Shown here: piece after piece, positions 34,843-46,875 of the stretch
Layout of the letters: each line of letters opens with the position of its first letter
Position numbering within the stretch: position 1 is the first letter of the stretch
DNA from: Tragulus kanchil
Taxonomy: Eukaryota; Chordata; Mammalia; Artiodactyla; Tragulidae
Assembly: GCA_022376925.1 (NCBI GenBank)
Contig: JAIOJX010000004.1
Location: 122,847,123 to 122,911,122 of the forward strand
Direction: 5' to 3'
Length of the DNA stretch: 64,000 nucleotides
The notes under the pieces: model-generated
What the model was told of the DNA's origin: nothing
Seen by the model: the letters and a program-made list of their open reading frames with translations, nothing else
Databases searched by the model: none
Made by a program: the position numbers and the translations under genes

Positions 34843-35442
34843 CTGAAATAACCAAATTAATGTTGTTAGGACTTTTATTCAAACTGAAGTAAACATGGAT
34901 GCACTTATTCTCTATAAGGAAAAGGCTGAAGATTTTTCTGAAAATGTTACAAATGTAACATCTATAATATAGTCTAAGGGATTTCATAATTCTTTTGCTC
35001 ATCTGATTGTTTAGTTGCTGTAACTAACGACTTAAATCCTAGGAATATCAAAGTAACACTATTAGAATCTCTTCTATAATATTAACATTAAGAACAACCT
35101 CACCCTTTGGGATAAAAACACACTCACTAACCGTGGAAGAAGAGCAGATTATCACTGATCTGCCTCCTCCGACCCACTCCCAAATTCTAATGATTGCTCT
35201 ATGGTTGAGAATAACCACAGTTTCACATTATCTTGTTACTGAAGATATAATTTTATTGATATTGGCATCATCTAGGATTGGGGAACAACCACAATTCCCC
35301 TTACAGAAGAAGATAGTGATTTCTCATTTCTTTCTAAACTGTCAGTGCTATACTTTTGCTCTGGGCTGTTTACTCATCACTTCTACTGACTGCAAACACA
35401 GACTTCCTTGCTGAGGACAGAGTGCACCACACCCACACATAC

Positions 35443-35542
35443 CTGGCATTCATAAAGCTTCTTTCTTCCCTTTTTTGCCCCCACTCCAGTTTGGCACGCA
35501 GTCAAGTGACATTTGAGGGTGCTATTTCTAGCAAATCTTTCA
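35443..35542 (-). pseudogene. Truncated duplicate of the ZNF131 finger-4 exon
   Basis: The downstream 100 bp of the 131-bp exon, including its donor, are repeated 1134 bp to the left of the genuine copy. The first 31 bases and the acceptor are cut off at the junction of duplication 11, so it cannot splice as an exon. Confidence 0.85.
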
Positions 35543-35543
35543 G

Positions 35544-35976
35544 ACATGGACTTCTGTACCTTCTTCAGTCTGAATTCGCCCCACTTCTAGGTAACTCACC
35601 TGGACCTGCTCTGGCAGCTCACTAATGTGTGAATCGTGCACCTGGCTGTCCTGGAGCAGATCTGGATGGACCTGTTCCACAGTCACTTGTGCCGAATCCA
35701 CCTGAACCTGAAGCAGTGGTAACACATGCACCTTCCCAACTTGTTCTATAATAGTCATCGACGTCACAGGTTCAGTTTGCACACGCTTTCTACTGAGAGA
35801 ACTTCTTCGGTTACCAGGCGCTCTGAAATATTATGAGTATCACTGAGATGCCTCCTTAATTCATTTCCTTGCATAAACCACAGGTCACACAGAGTACAAT
35901 GGTTGGGTTTATCTCCAGTGTGTATCACCAGGTGATCTTTGAATTGGTCCCAGCTGTTAAACACACTATTACAGAC
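35544..35976 (-). pseudogene. Partial frameshifted duplicate of the ZNF131 terminal exon
   Basis: This is a copy of 34409-34842 with the acceptor intact (TTTCAG before 35976) and fingers 5-6 readable. One base is missing near 35786 (CACACGCTTTC against CACACGCGTTTC), which breaks the frame after LSVES. The copy stops at the duplication junction (35543/35544) and lacks the last 84 codons and stop. It lies between the finger-4 exon and the genuine terminal exon. It would wreck a gene model if used. Confidence 0.85.
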
Positions 35977-36576
35977 CTGAAATAACCAAATTAATGTTGT
36001 TAGGACTTTTATTCAAACTGAAGTAAACATGGATGCACTTATTCTCTATAAGGAAAAGGCTGAAGATTTTTCTGAAAATGTTACAAATGTAACATCTATA
36101 ATATAGTCTAAGGGATTTCATAATTCTTTTGCTCATCTGATTGTTTAGTTGCTGTAACTAACGACTTAAATCCTAGGAATATCAAAGTAACACTATTAGA
36201 ATCTCTTCTATAATATTAACATTAAGAACAACCTCACCCTTTGGGATAAAAACACACTCACTAACCGTGGAAGAAGAGCAGATTATCACTGATCTGCCTC
36301 CTCCGACCCACTCCCAAATTCTAATGATTGCTCTATGGTTGAGAATAACCACAGTTTCACATTATCTTGTTACTGAAGATATAATTTTATTGATATTGGC
36401 ATCATCTAGGATTGGGGAACAACCACAATTCCCCTTACAGAAGAAGATAGTGATTTCTCATTTCTTTCTAAACTGTCAGTGCTATACTTTTGCTCTGGGC
36501 TGTTTACTCATCACTTCTACTGACTGCAAACACAGACTTCCTTGCTGAGGACAGAGTGCACCACACCCACACATAC

Positions 36577-36707
36577 CTGGCATTCATAAAGCTTCTTTCT
36601 TCCCTTTTTTGCCCCCACTCCAGTTTGGCACGCAGTCAAGTGACATTTGAGGGTGCTATTTCTAGCAAATCTTTCATGACAATTTGGACATTCAAAAGGT
36701 TTTTCAC
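36577..36707 (-). CDS. ZNF131: ZNF131 coding exon: zinc finger 4 and basic linker
   Basis: A 131-bp exon with acceptor AAACAG before 36707 and donor CCAG|GTATGT after 36577. It starts with two bases that complete the Gly of HTGEKP, then encodes 43 residues: EKPFECPNCHERF, the finger helix, a KKGRKK basic linker, and YECQ, which opens finger 5. The fourth zinc ligand position reads HLTAC, so this is a C2HC-type finger, as in other mammalian ZNF131. The exon lies at the right edge of duplication 11; the left copy (35443-35542) lacks the first 31 bases. This complete copy is the genuine one. Confidence 0.94.
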
Positions 36708-36719
36708 CTGTTTTAATAG

Positions 36720-37743
36720 AAAAAATTATACTGACAAATTAAGAAAAACAGAAAATACAAGACGTTTTTTCTTTTATGGGTAATTCTAATAGGACTTTCT
36801 TAAATGGAGGGTCAGAATTTATAACTTGGGTGTTTCAACCACATTCAAACAACTGTTGTAAGAGTTGGAAATACAAGTTTTTAAAGATGCTAGTAACTGC
36901 ATTCTGGCAAATAAAATGTGGGTCTGAATGTTCTTCCATGTTTTTGCATTTCTTAAAATGTTGACTGATTTTTATCTAAGGGAACATGGACAATTTCCTT
37001 TTGGGGACATGCATCCCTGTCCACTTCACAAGCAATTTTTGAGCACTTACTGTATTACCAAGCCATTGCTAGATAGTGAAGATCATTTGTGTTTATAAAA
37101 ACTTCGTATCATAGGCCATATGTCCGGAAGGTGAAATACATGAACCTAAACAAATGCGACATACCACAGAGGGCCTGTTACAGAGAAGAGGGCAATGGGA
37201 AACGGGCTCAGAAGTACAGAGGAGGAGAGTGATGAATCCCTCCCGGAGTGGAATGAGACAAGGGCAGGAGCTTTCGCCGGGCAGAGGCACGCAGGTGTAA
37301 ACCAGCACGGTGGGCAAGAAGTAAGCTGGGAGGGATCACACGGACTCCCAGAGTGCTGGCGCAGAACACCAGCCAGAACAAAGAACAGAGATGCCCAAGG
37401 AAGCGACCAGTAGAGTGTGCTGGGGAGAACGAATGTAAGTGCCGCTCTGAGTGCAGTGAGTCTGAGGTACTCAGAGCAAAGAGGAAAAGCCCGGAAGACA
37501 ATTAACAAGACAGACCTGGAGCTAAACAGCAGGTGGACCAACACATGGAGGAGGAGTTACTCAGGTGGCAGTAAAAGCCTCTGATGTGGATAAAACTCCC
37601 AGCATGTTACATGGTAACAAAATAAAAAAACAGAATCCAATGTATATCCAGTTAAAATAGTAGGTAGATGAAGCAAGGGAAAGAAAACTGAGAGAATAGC
37701 CCAGAAGCAGAAGACCACCGAGGAAAATTAAGGAAGAACTTTC
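36720..37743. other. ZNF131 intron, no strong repeat
   Basis: Purine-rich plus strand from about 37140 onward, with chance frames of 70-130 codons on both strands. No splice-supported exon seen. Confidence 0.5.
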
Positions 37744-39929
37744 AGGAAGGTAGTAAACAGTGCCGAACAGAACAGAAGCAACAGGTCGGGTAACAACGGG
37801 GTTAGGGTAACTCTAGCAAGAGCACTGGGTGGTGCGGGGAATCAGAAGCTGCACTAGAGCGGGTAAGGCAGAGTGAGCGAGGCAAGTCGATGAGCACAGT
37901 CAGTACAGAAATTCTTTCAAGAAGGCTTGACATAAAATAAGTGGCTGAAGGGGCAGAGGTCAATACGAGGTTCTTTCAGCCAGAAGAGAGCCACTGCTCA
38001 TGTGCTGAGGGAGAAGGGACCAGTGGAGATGGAGAGAGTAGCAGGAATGACAGGTGAAGCATGGTTTTGGAGGAGACATCCAGGTGTGGGATTCAGGACT
38101 GGCCTTGAAGGGAAGTGTCTTTCCCTGAAATGAAAGAAGAGACAATAAAGGAAGCACACAGCTTACTCCACAGCTAAGCTAAGGTGTGGCCAGGAGTCTT
38201 GAGTACTGCCCAGAACATCAAGAATGGCAGTTAGGAAAAATATAAACCAGACACCAAAAGGCCCAAATGAAGGTCTGGGAAGAATTTTTTCCAGCAGTGC
38301 TCAGCAGGGAGCAGAAGTACATGACTGCAATAATTCCAGGATGTAGGGATCAAAACCCAAGGAAATGTGCTGAGAATACAAGAAAAAGTGCCTCAGGAAG
38401 TGTACAATGAGGCAAGCCAGAGTCAGAAACGGGGCACTAAACCAGGTGGAAGGGATATAGAAGGACCAGAAGGCTACATGGTGTGGACCCCACAGCCAGG
38501 GGAAGGAAAGCAGGGAGAGAATTCAAGGAAAAGGACACCACCTGAGAACAGGACTAAGGTTTCAGAGGTGGAGCCTCAGTGATGGTCAGGTCCTAGATGT
38601 GACCCTCATACTCAACATGGAACCGACACAGTCAAGGAATAGCTATGAGCTGTGTTCTTTTCCCTGAGAAAACAACTAATGCTTATTTTTTATATAATTT
38701 TTATAAGATTAAAATAAGAGACCTAATCATCTATACCAGTATATATTTATAACTCTCCAAATGTTGGACTATCGCTAACTAGAATAGTTTAAATACCATG
38801 TGAATTTTCACTATAAAATGAACCTTTCAAATAAAAAGGAAGGTAGTAAACAGTGCCGAACAGAACAGAAGCAACAGGTCGGGTAACAACGGGTTAGGGT
38901 AACTCTAGCAAGAGCACTGGGTGGTGCGGGGAATCAGAAGCTGCACTAGAGCGGGTAAGGCAGAGTGAGCGAGGCAAGTCGATGAGCACAGTCAGTACAG
39001 AAATTCTTTCAAGAAGGCTTGACATAAAATAAGTGGCTGAAGGGGCAGAGGTCAATACGAGGTTCTTTCAGCCAGAAGAGAGCCACTGCTCATGTGCTGA
39101 GGGAGAAGGGACCAGTGGAGATGGAGAGAGTAGCAGGAATGACAGGTGAAGCATGGTTTTGGAGGAGACATCCAGGTGTGGGATTCAGGACTGGCCTTGA
39201 AGGGAAGTGTCTTTCCCTGAAATGAAAGAAGAGACAATAAAGGAAGCACACAGCTTACTCCACAGCTAAGCTAAGGTGTGGCCAGGAGTCTTGAGTACTG
39301 CCCAGAACATCAAGAATGGCAGTTAGGAAAAATATAAACCAGACACCAAAAGGCCCAAATGAAGGTCTGGGAAGAATTTTTTCCAGCAGTGCTCAGCAGG
39401 GAGCAGAAGTACATGACTGCAATAATTCCAGGATGTAGGGATCAAAACCCAAGGAAATGTGCTGAGAATACAAGAAAAAGTGCCTCAGGAAGTGTACAAT
39501 GAGGCAAGCCAGAGTCAGAAACGGGGCACTAAACCAGGTGGAAGGGATATAGAAGGACCAGAAGGCTACATGGTGTGGACCCCACAGCCAGGGGAAGGAA
39601 AGCAGGGAGAGAATTCAAGGAAAAGGACACCACCTGAGAACAGGACTAAGGTTTCAGAGGTGGAGCCTCAGTGATGGTCAGGTCCTAGATGTGACCCTCA
39701 TACTCAACATGGAACCGACACAGTCAAGGAATAGCTATGAGCTGTGTTCTTTTCCCTGAGAAAACAACTAATGCTTATTTTTTATATAATTTTTATAAGA
39801 TTAAAATAAGAGACCTAATCATCTATACCAGTATATATTTATAACTCTCCAAATGTTGGACTATCGCTAACTAGAATAGTTTAAATACCATGTGAATTTT
39901 CACTATAAAATGAACCTTTCAAATAAAAA
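37744..39929. repeat. Duplication 12: direct tandem pair, offset 1092 bp
   Basis: 37744-38836 recurs at 38837-39929 in a ZNF131 intron. The join lies in an A-rich tract (AAATAAAAA shared). One base differs early (AACGGGGTTAG against AACGGGTTAG), a homopolymer difference. Confidence 0.97.
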
Positions 39930-40097
39930 TTGTCCTTACTTCTTTAAAGGGCAATGCAAAATAGTATTTGTCAATATTTAAAATGCACACATTCTTTGAC
40001 TTGGCAATTCTGCTGTCAAAAATTAAATTACTTGAACATGTACATAGAGATTATGTACAGTATGTTTACTGCAGCACAGTCTGTTATGAAAAACAAG

Positions 40098-40375
40098 AGC
40101 TTCCCCTCTAGCTCAGTGGTAAAGAGTTCGCGTGCCAACGCAAGAGACACGGGTTCGATCCCTTATCTGGGAAGATCCCACATGCTGCAGAGCAACTAAG
40201 CCCATGAGCCGCAACTATTGAAACCCATGTGCCCTAGAACCCGAGTTACACAGTAAGAGAAGTCACTTCAACAAGAAGCCTGCTCAACTAAAGAGTAGAC
40301 CCCACTCCCCACAACTAGAGAAGAGCCTGTGGCAGCAGTGAAAACCCAGAATAGCCATAAATAAATAAATAAAAG
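40098..40375 (+). mobile_element. Bov-tA-type SINE, long form
   Basis: GAGCTTCCCCTCTAGCTCAG, GACACGGGTTCGATCCC, GCAACAAGAAGCC-like text (CAACAAGAAGCCTGCTCAAC) and an AAATAAATAAATAAA tail. Confidence 0.9.
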
Positions 40376-40767
40376 GCATTTCTTAAACACTGTACTGTAT
40401 GCTCCTTTTTTCTTTTTTTAAAGTTCTGTTTACGGTTACTTGAAAATGCAAAGAACATATCTGGAAGGATAAATTTAAGAAAATGAAGGCAGTAATTGCT
40501 TCTGGGGCAATCTATTTGAGCAGGAAAGAAATTCATTTTTCAGTGTACTTATTTGAACTTCTGCTATTTAAAAAATTAATTTAACAGCCCCAACAAAATC
40601 TAGGAATGGTGACACTTTAGATGTGTATAAACTATAATCTTCAAAGTGCTTTTTATCAATTTCTTATTTGTCACAACCTTGAAAAGTAGCTGTCATTACT
40701 TTTATTTACACAGACAAGCAAAGAGACCAGTCAAGTTCATCAGGCTGAAAGCTGAAAACTGAAGCCT

Positions 40768-40910
40768 GGGAATTCCCCAGCACTCCAGTGCTCAGGACTG
40801 ACTCGGCACTTTCACTGCTGGGGCCCGGGGTTCAATCCCTGGTCAGGTAACTACGATTCCCACAAGCTGCACAGTCAGGCCAAAATCAAACAAACAAACA
40901 AACACACAAG
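40768..40910 (+). mobile_element. Diverged CHR-type SINE
   Basis: GGGAATTCCCCAGCACTCCAG, GGGGTTCAATCCCTGGTCAG and an (AAAC)n-like tail. Confidence 0.8.
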
Positions 40911-42069
40911 CCTGAATCTAATTCTAATAGTTACTAATATTCAACCCCTCATCCTTGTAGATTACTCCAACAACTTTCTAATTAGACCTAAGAGGCTTCA
41001 CCCACTCTAATTCTGCCAGTTCTCTCTCTCTCTAAAGCATACATTTAATCAGAAATCTCCCTGGCTTAAATTTCTTTAAAGTGACCCAGAGTCTTTCAAG
41101 ATAAAATCGAAATCATTTAGAGCATTTATGCAGATAATTACATGATCTTAGCCTCATCTCCCATCACTTTCTCTCTTGACCTTGAACCACAGTGCCAATG
41201 TGCATGCCCCATGGTCAGCCCCTCAAATCTTCAGCTCCATTTCCTGGCATTCCTCTACTTGGACCGATCCTCAGCCATACTAATCTGCTAGCAAATACTC
41301 CACAGAGGGACTTTTCTCTCTACATGTCTGTACACTTAATTTTGCTTGGAGGGCTCATCTCCTGGCTAACTTCTTTTCCTTTATGAGAGTCATCACAGGA
41401 TAAACCAGAAGTAGGCATTCCCGCAAGACTCTGTGCTTACCTCTATCAGCACTTAGCTAACTGCACCTGCCTGTATCTCTTCACAAAACTCTGAACTCCT
41501 TGAAGGCAGCTACTCTGAATCTCCATGACCTAAAGTACAGAGACCTTTCTCTTTTCATCCACCTGGGTGTCCACTAGTCTTGACATGTTTGCCTTGGGGA
41601 GATGAGGGAGATGGACAAACATTGCCTACCCATCTGCCAGGTCAAAATAGATAAGCAAATGTTCGCCAACTTATATGTTTGCCATTGTTTGCAAATGCAC
41701 TCATCTATCTAATGTGTGAACGTAAGGCAGAGAAAATAAAAACAGTTAACAGTGAAGTTTCACTATAATTAAGATTTCATAATTTATAACCCTTAATAAC
41801 AACCATAGACCATGTTTCATATATGTGTAACTTTTAAAAATATAAAAATTGGCAAGGTTTAAGAATGACAATTACTTTCAAAGTGAATAATGATTTTGAT
41901 TTGAAAGCATCAATATTTCAACAAACCAGTTATTATTCAAACACTGTGCTCACTCTACACATTGGGAAACACAGCAAACGGTTTCTATATGCCAATTAAA
42001 AAAAGAATTTAGACACTTAAAGTGAATGTGGAAAAAATACACTTTTAACATAAAATATTTGCTACTCAC
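40911..42069. other. ZNF131 intron, single-copy
   Basis: CT-rich to AT-rich intronic sequence. Text near 41030-41580 looks like an old dispersed repeat but I cannot name it. Confidence 0.45.
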
Positions 42070-42755
42070 CTGTATGTTTTCGAAGATGCTCTTTAAAGTG
42101 TCCAAAGTGGTCAAACTGCTTCTCACAGTACTGACATACGTGAATTTTTTTCCCAGTTCTCTGCTTCTTACTGACTCCACCTTCTTCAAGGTGGTAACAA
42201 CTGAGGTGCTGTTTCCATGCGCTCTCCCGAAGATACCTTTTATTGCATATTTCACACTTGAAACTCTCAGTGGAGTGTGATTTCATGTGTTCCTTAAAAT
42301 GGTAAAACAATTTAAATGAACGGTTACATTTCTCACAATGGAACAAGTCCTTCACATGTGACAGCTGAAGTTCCACAATTTCAATACCTTCTACCTGTTT
42401 GCTCGTGGGGTCAGAGGCACAGCCATCTTCATCTTTAACCTGCCCTTTTCCATCTCCCTGGCGGTATTTGCTGGTGATATCGGCCAACAGTGCCAAAGCA
42501 GAATCGTCAGAGGAACCTGTGCTCTGAATGTACTTTATGGATTGCTTGGCAGAAGTCACTTCCTCTAGCGTTTCGATGCCTTCATCTTCCACTTCAATCG
42601 TGCCTTCAGCAATCTCCACCTCAATCTCAACAGGTTCAGATTCCGCAGACGGCAAGGACTCGGTGATAACATTTGAAGTTTCTGCGATCTTTCTTTTTTT
42701 CGCTTCACTTTTTCCTGTGGTATTTTCCTCTAGTGGAGCTGAGTTTTCTTTGTTT
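42070..42755 (-). CDS. ZNF131: ZNF131 large coding exon: NLS-like stretch, acidic linker, zinc fingers 1-3
   Basis: This 686-bp exon has acceptor TTTCAG before 42755 and donor ACAG|GTGAGT after 42070. The frame runs from NKENSAPLEE through a basic KKRKIAE patch (probable nuclear localisation signal) and a long acidic linker rich in Glu/Val, then three C2H2 fingers: FHCEKC...HMKSH, FKCEIC...HLSCYH and HVCQYC...HLRKH. It ends in the HTG of the HTGEKP linker, which the 36707 exon completes. It is single-copy here and has no stop. About 102 bp inside it (42293-42394) has splice-like ends and corresponds to a 34-residue segment that I recall being absent from a shorter human isoform. The intron before it runs to 57411, but its apparent length of about 14.7 kb is inflated by at least three doubled segments. 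Confidence 0.95.
42293..42394 (-). other. ZNF131: Candidate optional intron inside a ZNF131 coding exon (34 codons)
   Basis: Read on the minus strand, the exon contains CAG|GTAGAAGG at 42394 and TTTTAAG ending at 42293. Removing the 102 bp keeps the frame and deletes exactly 34 residues, from VEGIEIVELQ to FYHFK, including the cysteines of finger 1. I recall human ZNF131 isoforms of 623 and 589 residues, a difference of 34, which fits. Splicing of this segment in this species is inferred. Confidence 0.6.
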
Positions 42756-42799
42756 CTGAAATATACAAGAGAGGGGTTTTAGAAAATCTCTTAAGATCA

Positions 42800-43090
42800 A
42801 TCAGTCCAACCAGGCTTTCTGGAAGAAATTGATAAGCTGGTAATCAAACTTTTACAGAATGGCAGAAAACAAGATTGCAAGACTTATTTTAGCTGATTTC
42901 AAGACTTGCTGTAAAGCTACAAAATAACAACAATGTGACATTGGTGAAAGGCTAGACATGGAGATTACTGGAAACATAAGCTACAGGAAGGCATCCACAG
43001 ACCAGGATGAAAATATTTGCAAACACGTATTTGTCAAAGGTTTTGTATAGAGAATATAAAAAGAATTCCTATAGTCCATTCTAAAAGATT
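42800..43090 (+). mobile_element. L1 ORF2-derived fragment
   Basis: GAAATTGATAAGCTGGTAAT and GATTTCAAGACTTGCTGTAAAG resemble the 3' half of mammalian L1 ORF2. Highly diverged with stops. Confidence 0.7.
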
Positions 43091-43524
43091 TTGGTCTCCC
43101 AAGTTGGGGATTCTTCAGTTATGATGATAACCAGCCACATGCAGAGCATGCACTTGGGCTGCTCTGTCACTTGGGGACTTGAGGAAGGGAAAAGTGGCAC
43201 AGACAAAGAAATCAAGTCCTCCTTTCTGACCTAAGAATCCCGTATCTTCTATCAGTATCCATGAAACCACGGCGGGGATCATTTGCTGGTTTGCAAGCAG
43301 GGTAAATAACACCTGTGATCCCTCACAGATCTTGCCAGATATTGGCAACCAAGAACAGGATGTTGAAAAACACAAGACTTTCTGGAACAGGAAGGATAAG
43401 ACCTCACAGAGCAAGTGGATTTTGAGAAGTCTACTGGAGCTGACATCAAACATATTTAACAAATTGGATGGTCAACTGGGCTATAAGTGGTCCGCAACTT
43501 ATTTGCCTATTGCTCTGAGTTGAA

Positions 43525-43745
43525 CTGTGTGTCCCCAAATAGTGTGATGAAGTCCCCCTGATACTTGTGAATGTGATCTTATTTAGAGATGTCTTTGCAG
43601 ATGTAATCAAATCAAGATAAGGTCACATCAGAGCAGGCCCTACGCTACGTCCTTATAAGAAGGACAATGGACCCAAAGAAGAGAAGGCCATATGAACACG
43701 GAAGGAAGATGGCAATGTGAAGATGGAGGCAAAACTGGAGTTATG
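43525..43745 (+). mobile_element. MLT1-like MaLR LTR fragment (copy at 44597-44817)
   Basis: GAACTGTGTGTCCCCAAATA, GAATGTGATCTTATTTAGAG, CTTTGCAGATGTAATCAAAT and GTCCTTATAAGAAGGACAAT match the ancient LTR pattern. Antisense frames up to 185 codons here are not genes. Confidence 0.75.
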
Positions 43746-44087
43746 CTGCCACAAGCCACCAAGGAACGGCCTGGGCTACCAGGCCACCTTTCCTTTGCCT
43801 TAACTTTACCTGCCTGGAGAAAGAGAATTACCGTTGAAGCTAAGGTCTCCTTGTTCTCAAGGGTAAATAGTGATGACACCATATATACATCCAAGCATGC
43901 TGGAAAAAACTCAAGACGGGAGAGATTTGAACTTCCATTGCTTTGTTATATTTCACAGATGTCCAACTCACCATCCTATCCCATCTCTCACCCTCAGAGA
44001 GAGGGGGATGCCTGTATTCAACTGTTGGGGTTTGGGCAAGGTCACAGAAGGAAAGAGAGGCTGTCCTGTCCCTGTGGGTGGGGCTAA

Positions 44088-44131
44088 TGTCACAGAAAAA
44101 CCTGAATAAACTTTTTGGCCAACCTAACTCA
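44088..44131. mobile_element. Mariner-like terminal fragment (copy at 45161-45204)
   Basis: AGAAAAACCTGAATAAACTT followed by TTTGGCCAACCTAA resembles the terminal inverted repeat of ruminant mariner elements. Only one end is present. Confidence 0.5.
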
Positions 44132-45533
44132 TACTGTCTTTGCTTTGACATCTGAACGCACAGCAGAGATGGAGCATCCCAAATGAGAAGAGCCACATGT
44201 ACAAAAGAGGTAGTGGAAGCATTCCCCTAACATCAGCTACCAGTAGCTGGATCAGGTTTAACACGAGTGCCTCTGTCTCTTGAGGTATGTATTGCTGATA
44301 TCCGGTGACTGGCAAGCCTGAAGTCTCAGTCTCAGAGGCCCTGACTGTAGTGTTATGACCCCTCTACCAGCAGAGGCTACTGATAAATCCGAACAAAATT
44401 CAGAGGACTGCTCACCAGGTAAAATTTCTAGGGATTAGATAGGCAGATTCCTAACACTCAAGTTAAAAAAGACCCCCCTCTACCAGCAGTAGGATTTCTA
44501 CATAAGATAGACCATCCGAAAACATATTTAACAAATTGGATGGTCAACTGGGCTATAAGTGGTCCGCAACTTATTTGCCTATTGCTCTGAGTTGAACTGT
44601 GTGTCCCCAAATAGTGTGATGAAGTCCCCCTGATACTTGTGAATGTGATCTTATTTAGAGATGTCTTTGCAGATGTAATCAAATCAAGATAAGGTCACAT
44701 CAGAGCAGGCCCTACGCTACGTCCTTATAAGAAGGACAATGGACCCAAAGAAGAGAAGGCCATATGAACACGGAAGGAAGATGGCAATGTGAAGATGGAG
44801 GCAAAACTGGAGTTATGCTGCCACAAGCCACCAAGGAACGGCCTGGGCTACCAGGCCACCTTTCCTTTGCCTTAACTTTACCTGCCTGGAGAAAGAGAAT
44901 TACCGTTGAAGCTAAGGTCTCCTTGTTCTCAAGGGTAAATAGTGATGACACCATATATACATCCAAGCATGCGGGAAAAAAACTCAAGACGGGAGAGATT
45001 TGAACTTCCATTGCTTTGTTATATTTCACAGATGTCCAACTCACCATCCTATCCCATCTCTCACCCTCAGAGAGAGGGGGATGCCTGTATTCAACTGTTG
45101 GGGTTTGGGCAAGGTCACAGAAGGAAAGAGAGGCTGTCCTGTCCCTGTGGGTGGGGCTAATGTCACAGAAAAACCTGAATAAACTTTTTGGCCAACCTAA
45201 CTCATACTGTCTTTGCTTTGACATCTGAACGCACAGCAGAGATGGAGCATCCCAAATGAGAAGAGCCACATGTACAAAAGAGGTAGTGGAAGCATTCCCC
45301 TAACATCAGCTACCAGTAGCTGGATCAGGTTTAACACGAGTGCCTCTGTCTCTTGAGGTATGTATTGCTGATATCCGGTGACTGGCAAGCCTGAAGTCTC
45401 AGTCTCAGAGGCCCTGACTGTAGTGTTATGACCCCTCTACCAGCAGAGGCTACTGATAAATCCGAACAAAATTCAGAGGACTGCTCACCAGGTAAAATTT
45501 CTAGGGATTAGATAGGCAGATTCCTAACACTCA

Positions 45534-45975
45534 ATTCCCACCAGTAGTAAAAGAAAACCACTGAGTCTTCACCTCCGTTCTCTTCCCACTAAACGTGAGG
45601 CCCAGCAGCTTACTGGATTTTTTACCTACTATGGACAGCATATGCCTCACCTGGGCACTGCATCAATACGTTCTCTTCTTTATTTCAACCTACAAAGCAG
45701 CATTTTTTAAGTGGGCCTCCAACCCACAGGCTGCATGGGAAGTCTCCATCAAGCTGTGGCACGTACCCTGCCTTCAGGGCCCCCATACCACAATGACCTC
45801 TTTGAGCTGTACATCCCTGAGACTGGGACTCAAGATTAGAGCTTCTGGCAAAGGCAGTCTTTCTCCACCCAAAGGTATTCCTGGATTTGGGACCTGCAAA
45901 TTCCTTGACATGATAACAAGATAGTCTCCTACTGACAAGACAGGATTGGGTTGCTACTGAACTCTTTTAATGATG
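45534..45975. other. ZNF131 intron, unassigned
   Basis: No recognised element. A 109-codon plus-strand frame (45595-45924) has no domain I recognise. Confidence 0.45.
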
Positions 45976-45980
45976 CCTGG

Positions 45981-46250
45981 GGCTTCCCTGATGGTCCAGT
46001 GGGTAAACAGTCTGCCTTGCAGTGCAAGGGGTACCAGTTCAATCCCTGGCCTGGGAAGATCCCATGTGCCGCAGAGCGACTGGACCAGTGTGTCCAATTA
46101 TGAGCCAGCATTCTGGAGTGCATACGCCCAGAACCAGTGCTCTGCAATGAGAGGCCACTGCAATGGGAGGCCCACACAGGCCAAAGAATAAAGATGGATG
46201 AAAATAAGTAAATACAAAACCAATAAAAAAAGGCCAAAATTTAAAAAAGT
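45981..46250 (+). mobile_element. tRNA-derived SINE
   Basis: GGGCTTCCCTGATGGTCCAG, CAGTGCAAGGGGTACCAGTT, GTGTGTCCAATTATGAGCC, tail AATAAAGATGGATGAAAAT. Same subfamily as at 1426, slightly more diverged. Confidence 0.9.
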
Positions 46251-46449
46251 GAAGCCTGATCCATTAAAGCTTTAAAGCTCGCTAGCTTGATACTGCCATG
46301 TGGCACTGTGTTGACTAAGACTTCATGACTATCAAGGTAAGAGGTGCCCACCAGTCTCACTGGTCATACAGAAATAGTTGCACTCTTGGCTTTACATGAG
46401 AAAGTGCTATTCAAAGAAAGCCACTAGATCAATGGGGTCGTTGATTCAC

Positions 46450-46875
46450 TGGTGTCCTAGGAGCCAGGTGTGGATGTGCGCGCTGGACCATAAAGAAGGC
46501 TGAGCACCAAAGAATTGATGCTTTCAGACTGTGATGTTGGAGAGGTCTCTTAACTGCAAGAAGATCAAAGCAGTCAATTCTAAAGGAAATCAACCCTGAA
46601 TATTCTTCAGAAGGACTGATGCTGAAGCTGAAGTTCCAATACTTTGGCCACTCAGTGCAAAGAGCCAACTTGCTGGAAATGACCCTGATGCTGGAAAAGA
46701 TCGACAGAAGGCAGGAAAAGGGGACGACAGGATGAGATGGTTGGATGGCATCACCGACCCAATGGACAGGAGTTTGAGCAAGCTCCAGGAAGAGGGTGAA
46801 AGTCAGGGAAGCCTGTTGGGCTACAGTCCATGGGATTGCACTCAGTTGGACATGAGTGAGTGACTGATCCACAGC
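46450..46875 (+). mobile_element. BovB LINE 3' fragment (part copied at 47706-47983)
   Basis: TGGACCATAAAGAAGGCTGA, AGGAAATCAACCCTGAATAT, GCTGAAGTTCCAATACTTTGG and the 3' end GCTACAGTCCATGGGATTGC. Confidence 0.92.

Larger units (their letters stand above)
34409..36676. repeat. Duplication 11: direct tandem pair across ZNF131 exons, offset 1134 bp
   Basis: 34409-35543 recurs at 35544-36676. The segment runs from within the terminal ZNF131 exon, across the intron, into the finger-4 exon, so it creates a truncated finger-4 exon and a truncated, frameshifted terminal exon. The junction is flush (CTTTCA then GACATGG). Confidence 0.97.
43449..45533. repeat. Duplication 13: direct tandem pair, offset 1072 bp
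   Basis: 43449-44460 recurs at 44521-45533. About 60 bp of filler (44461-44520) separates the copies and matches neither flank. Copies differ at an A run (GCTGGAAAAAACTC against GCGGGAAAAAAACTC). Confidence 0.97.

Noticed and set aside
44712..45269. Minus-strand 185-codon frame
   Set aside because: It overlaps an ancient MaLR LTR fragment, and its counterpart in the other copy is broken by a single homopolymer indel. Not a gene.
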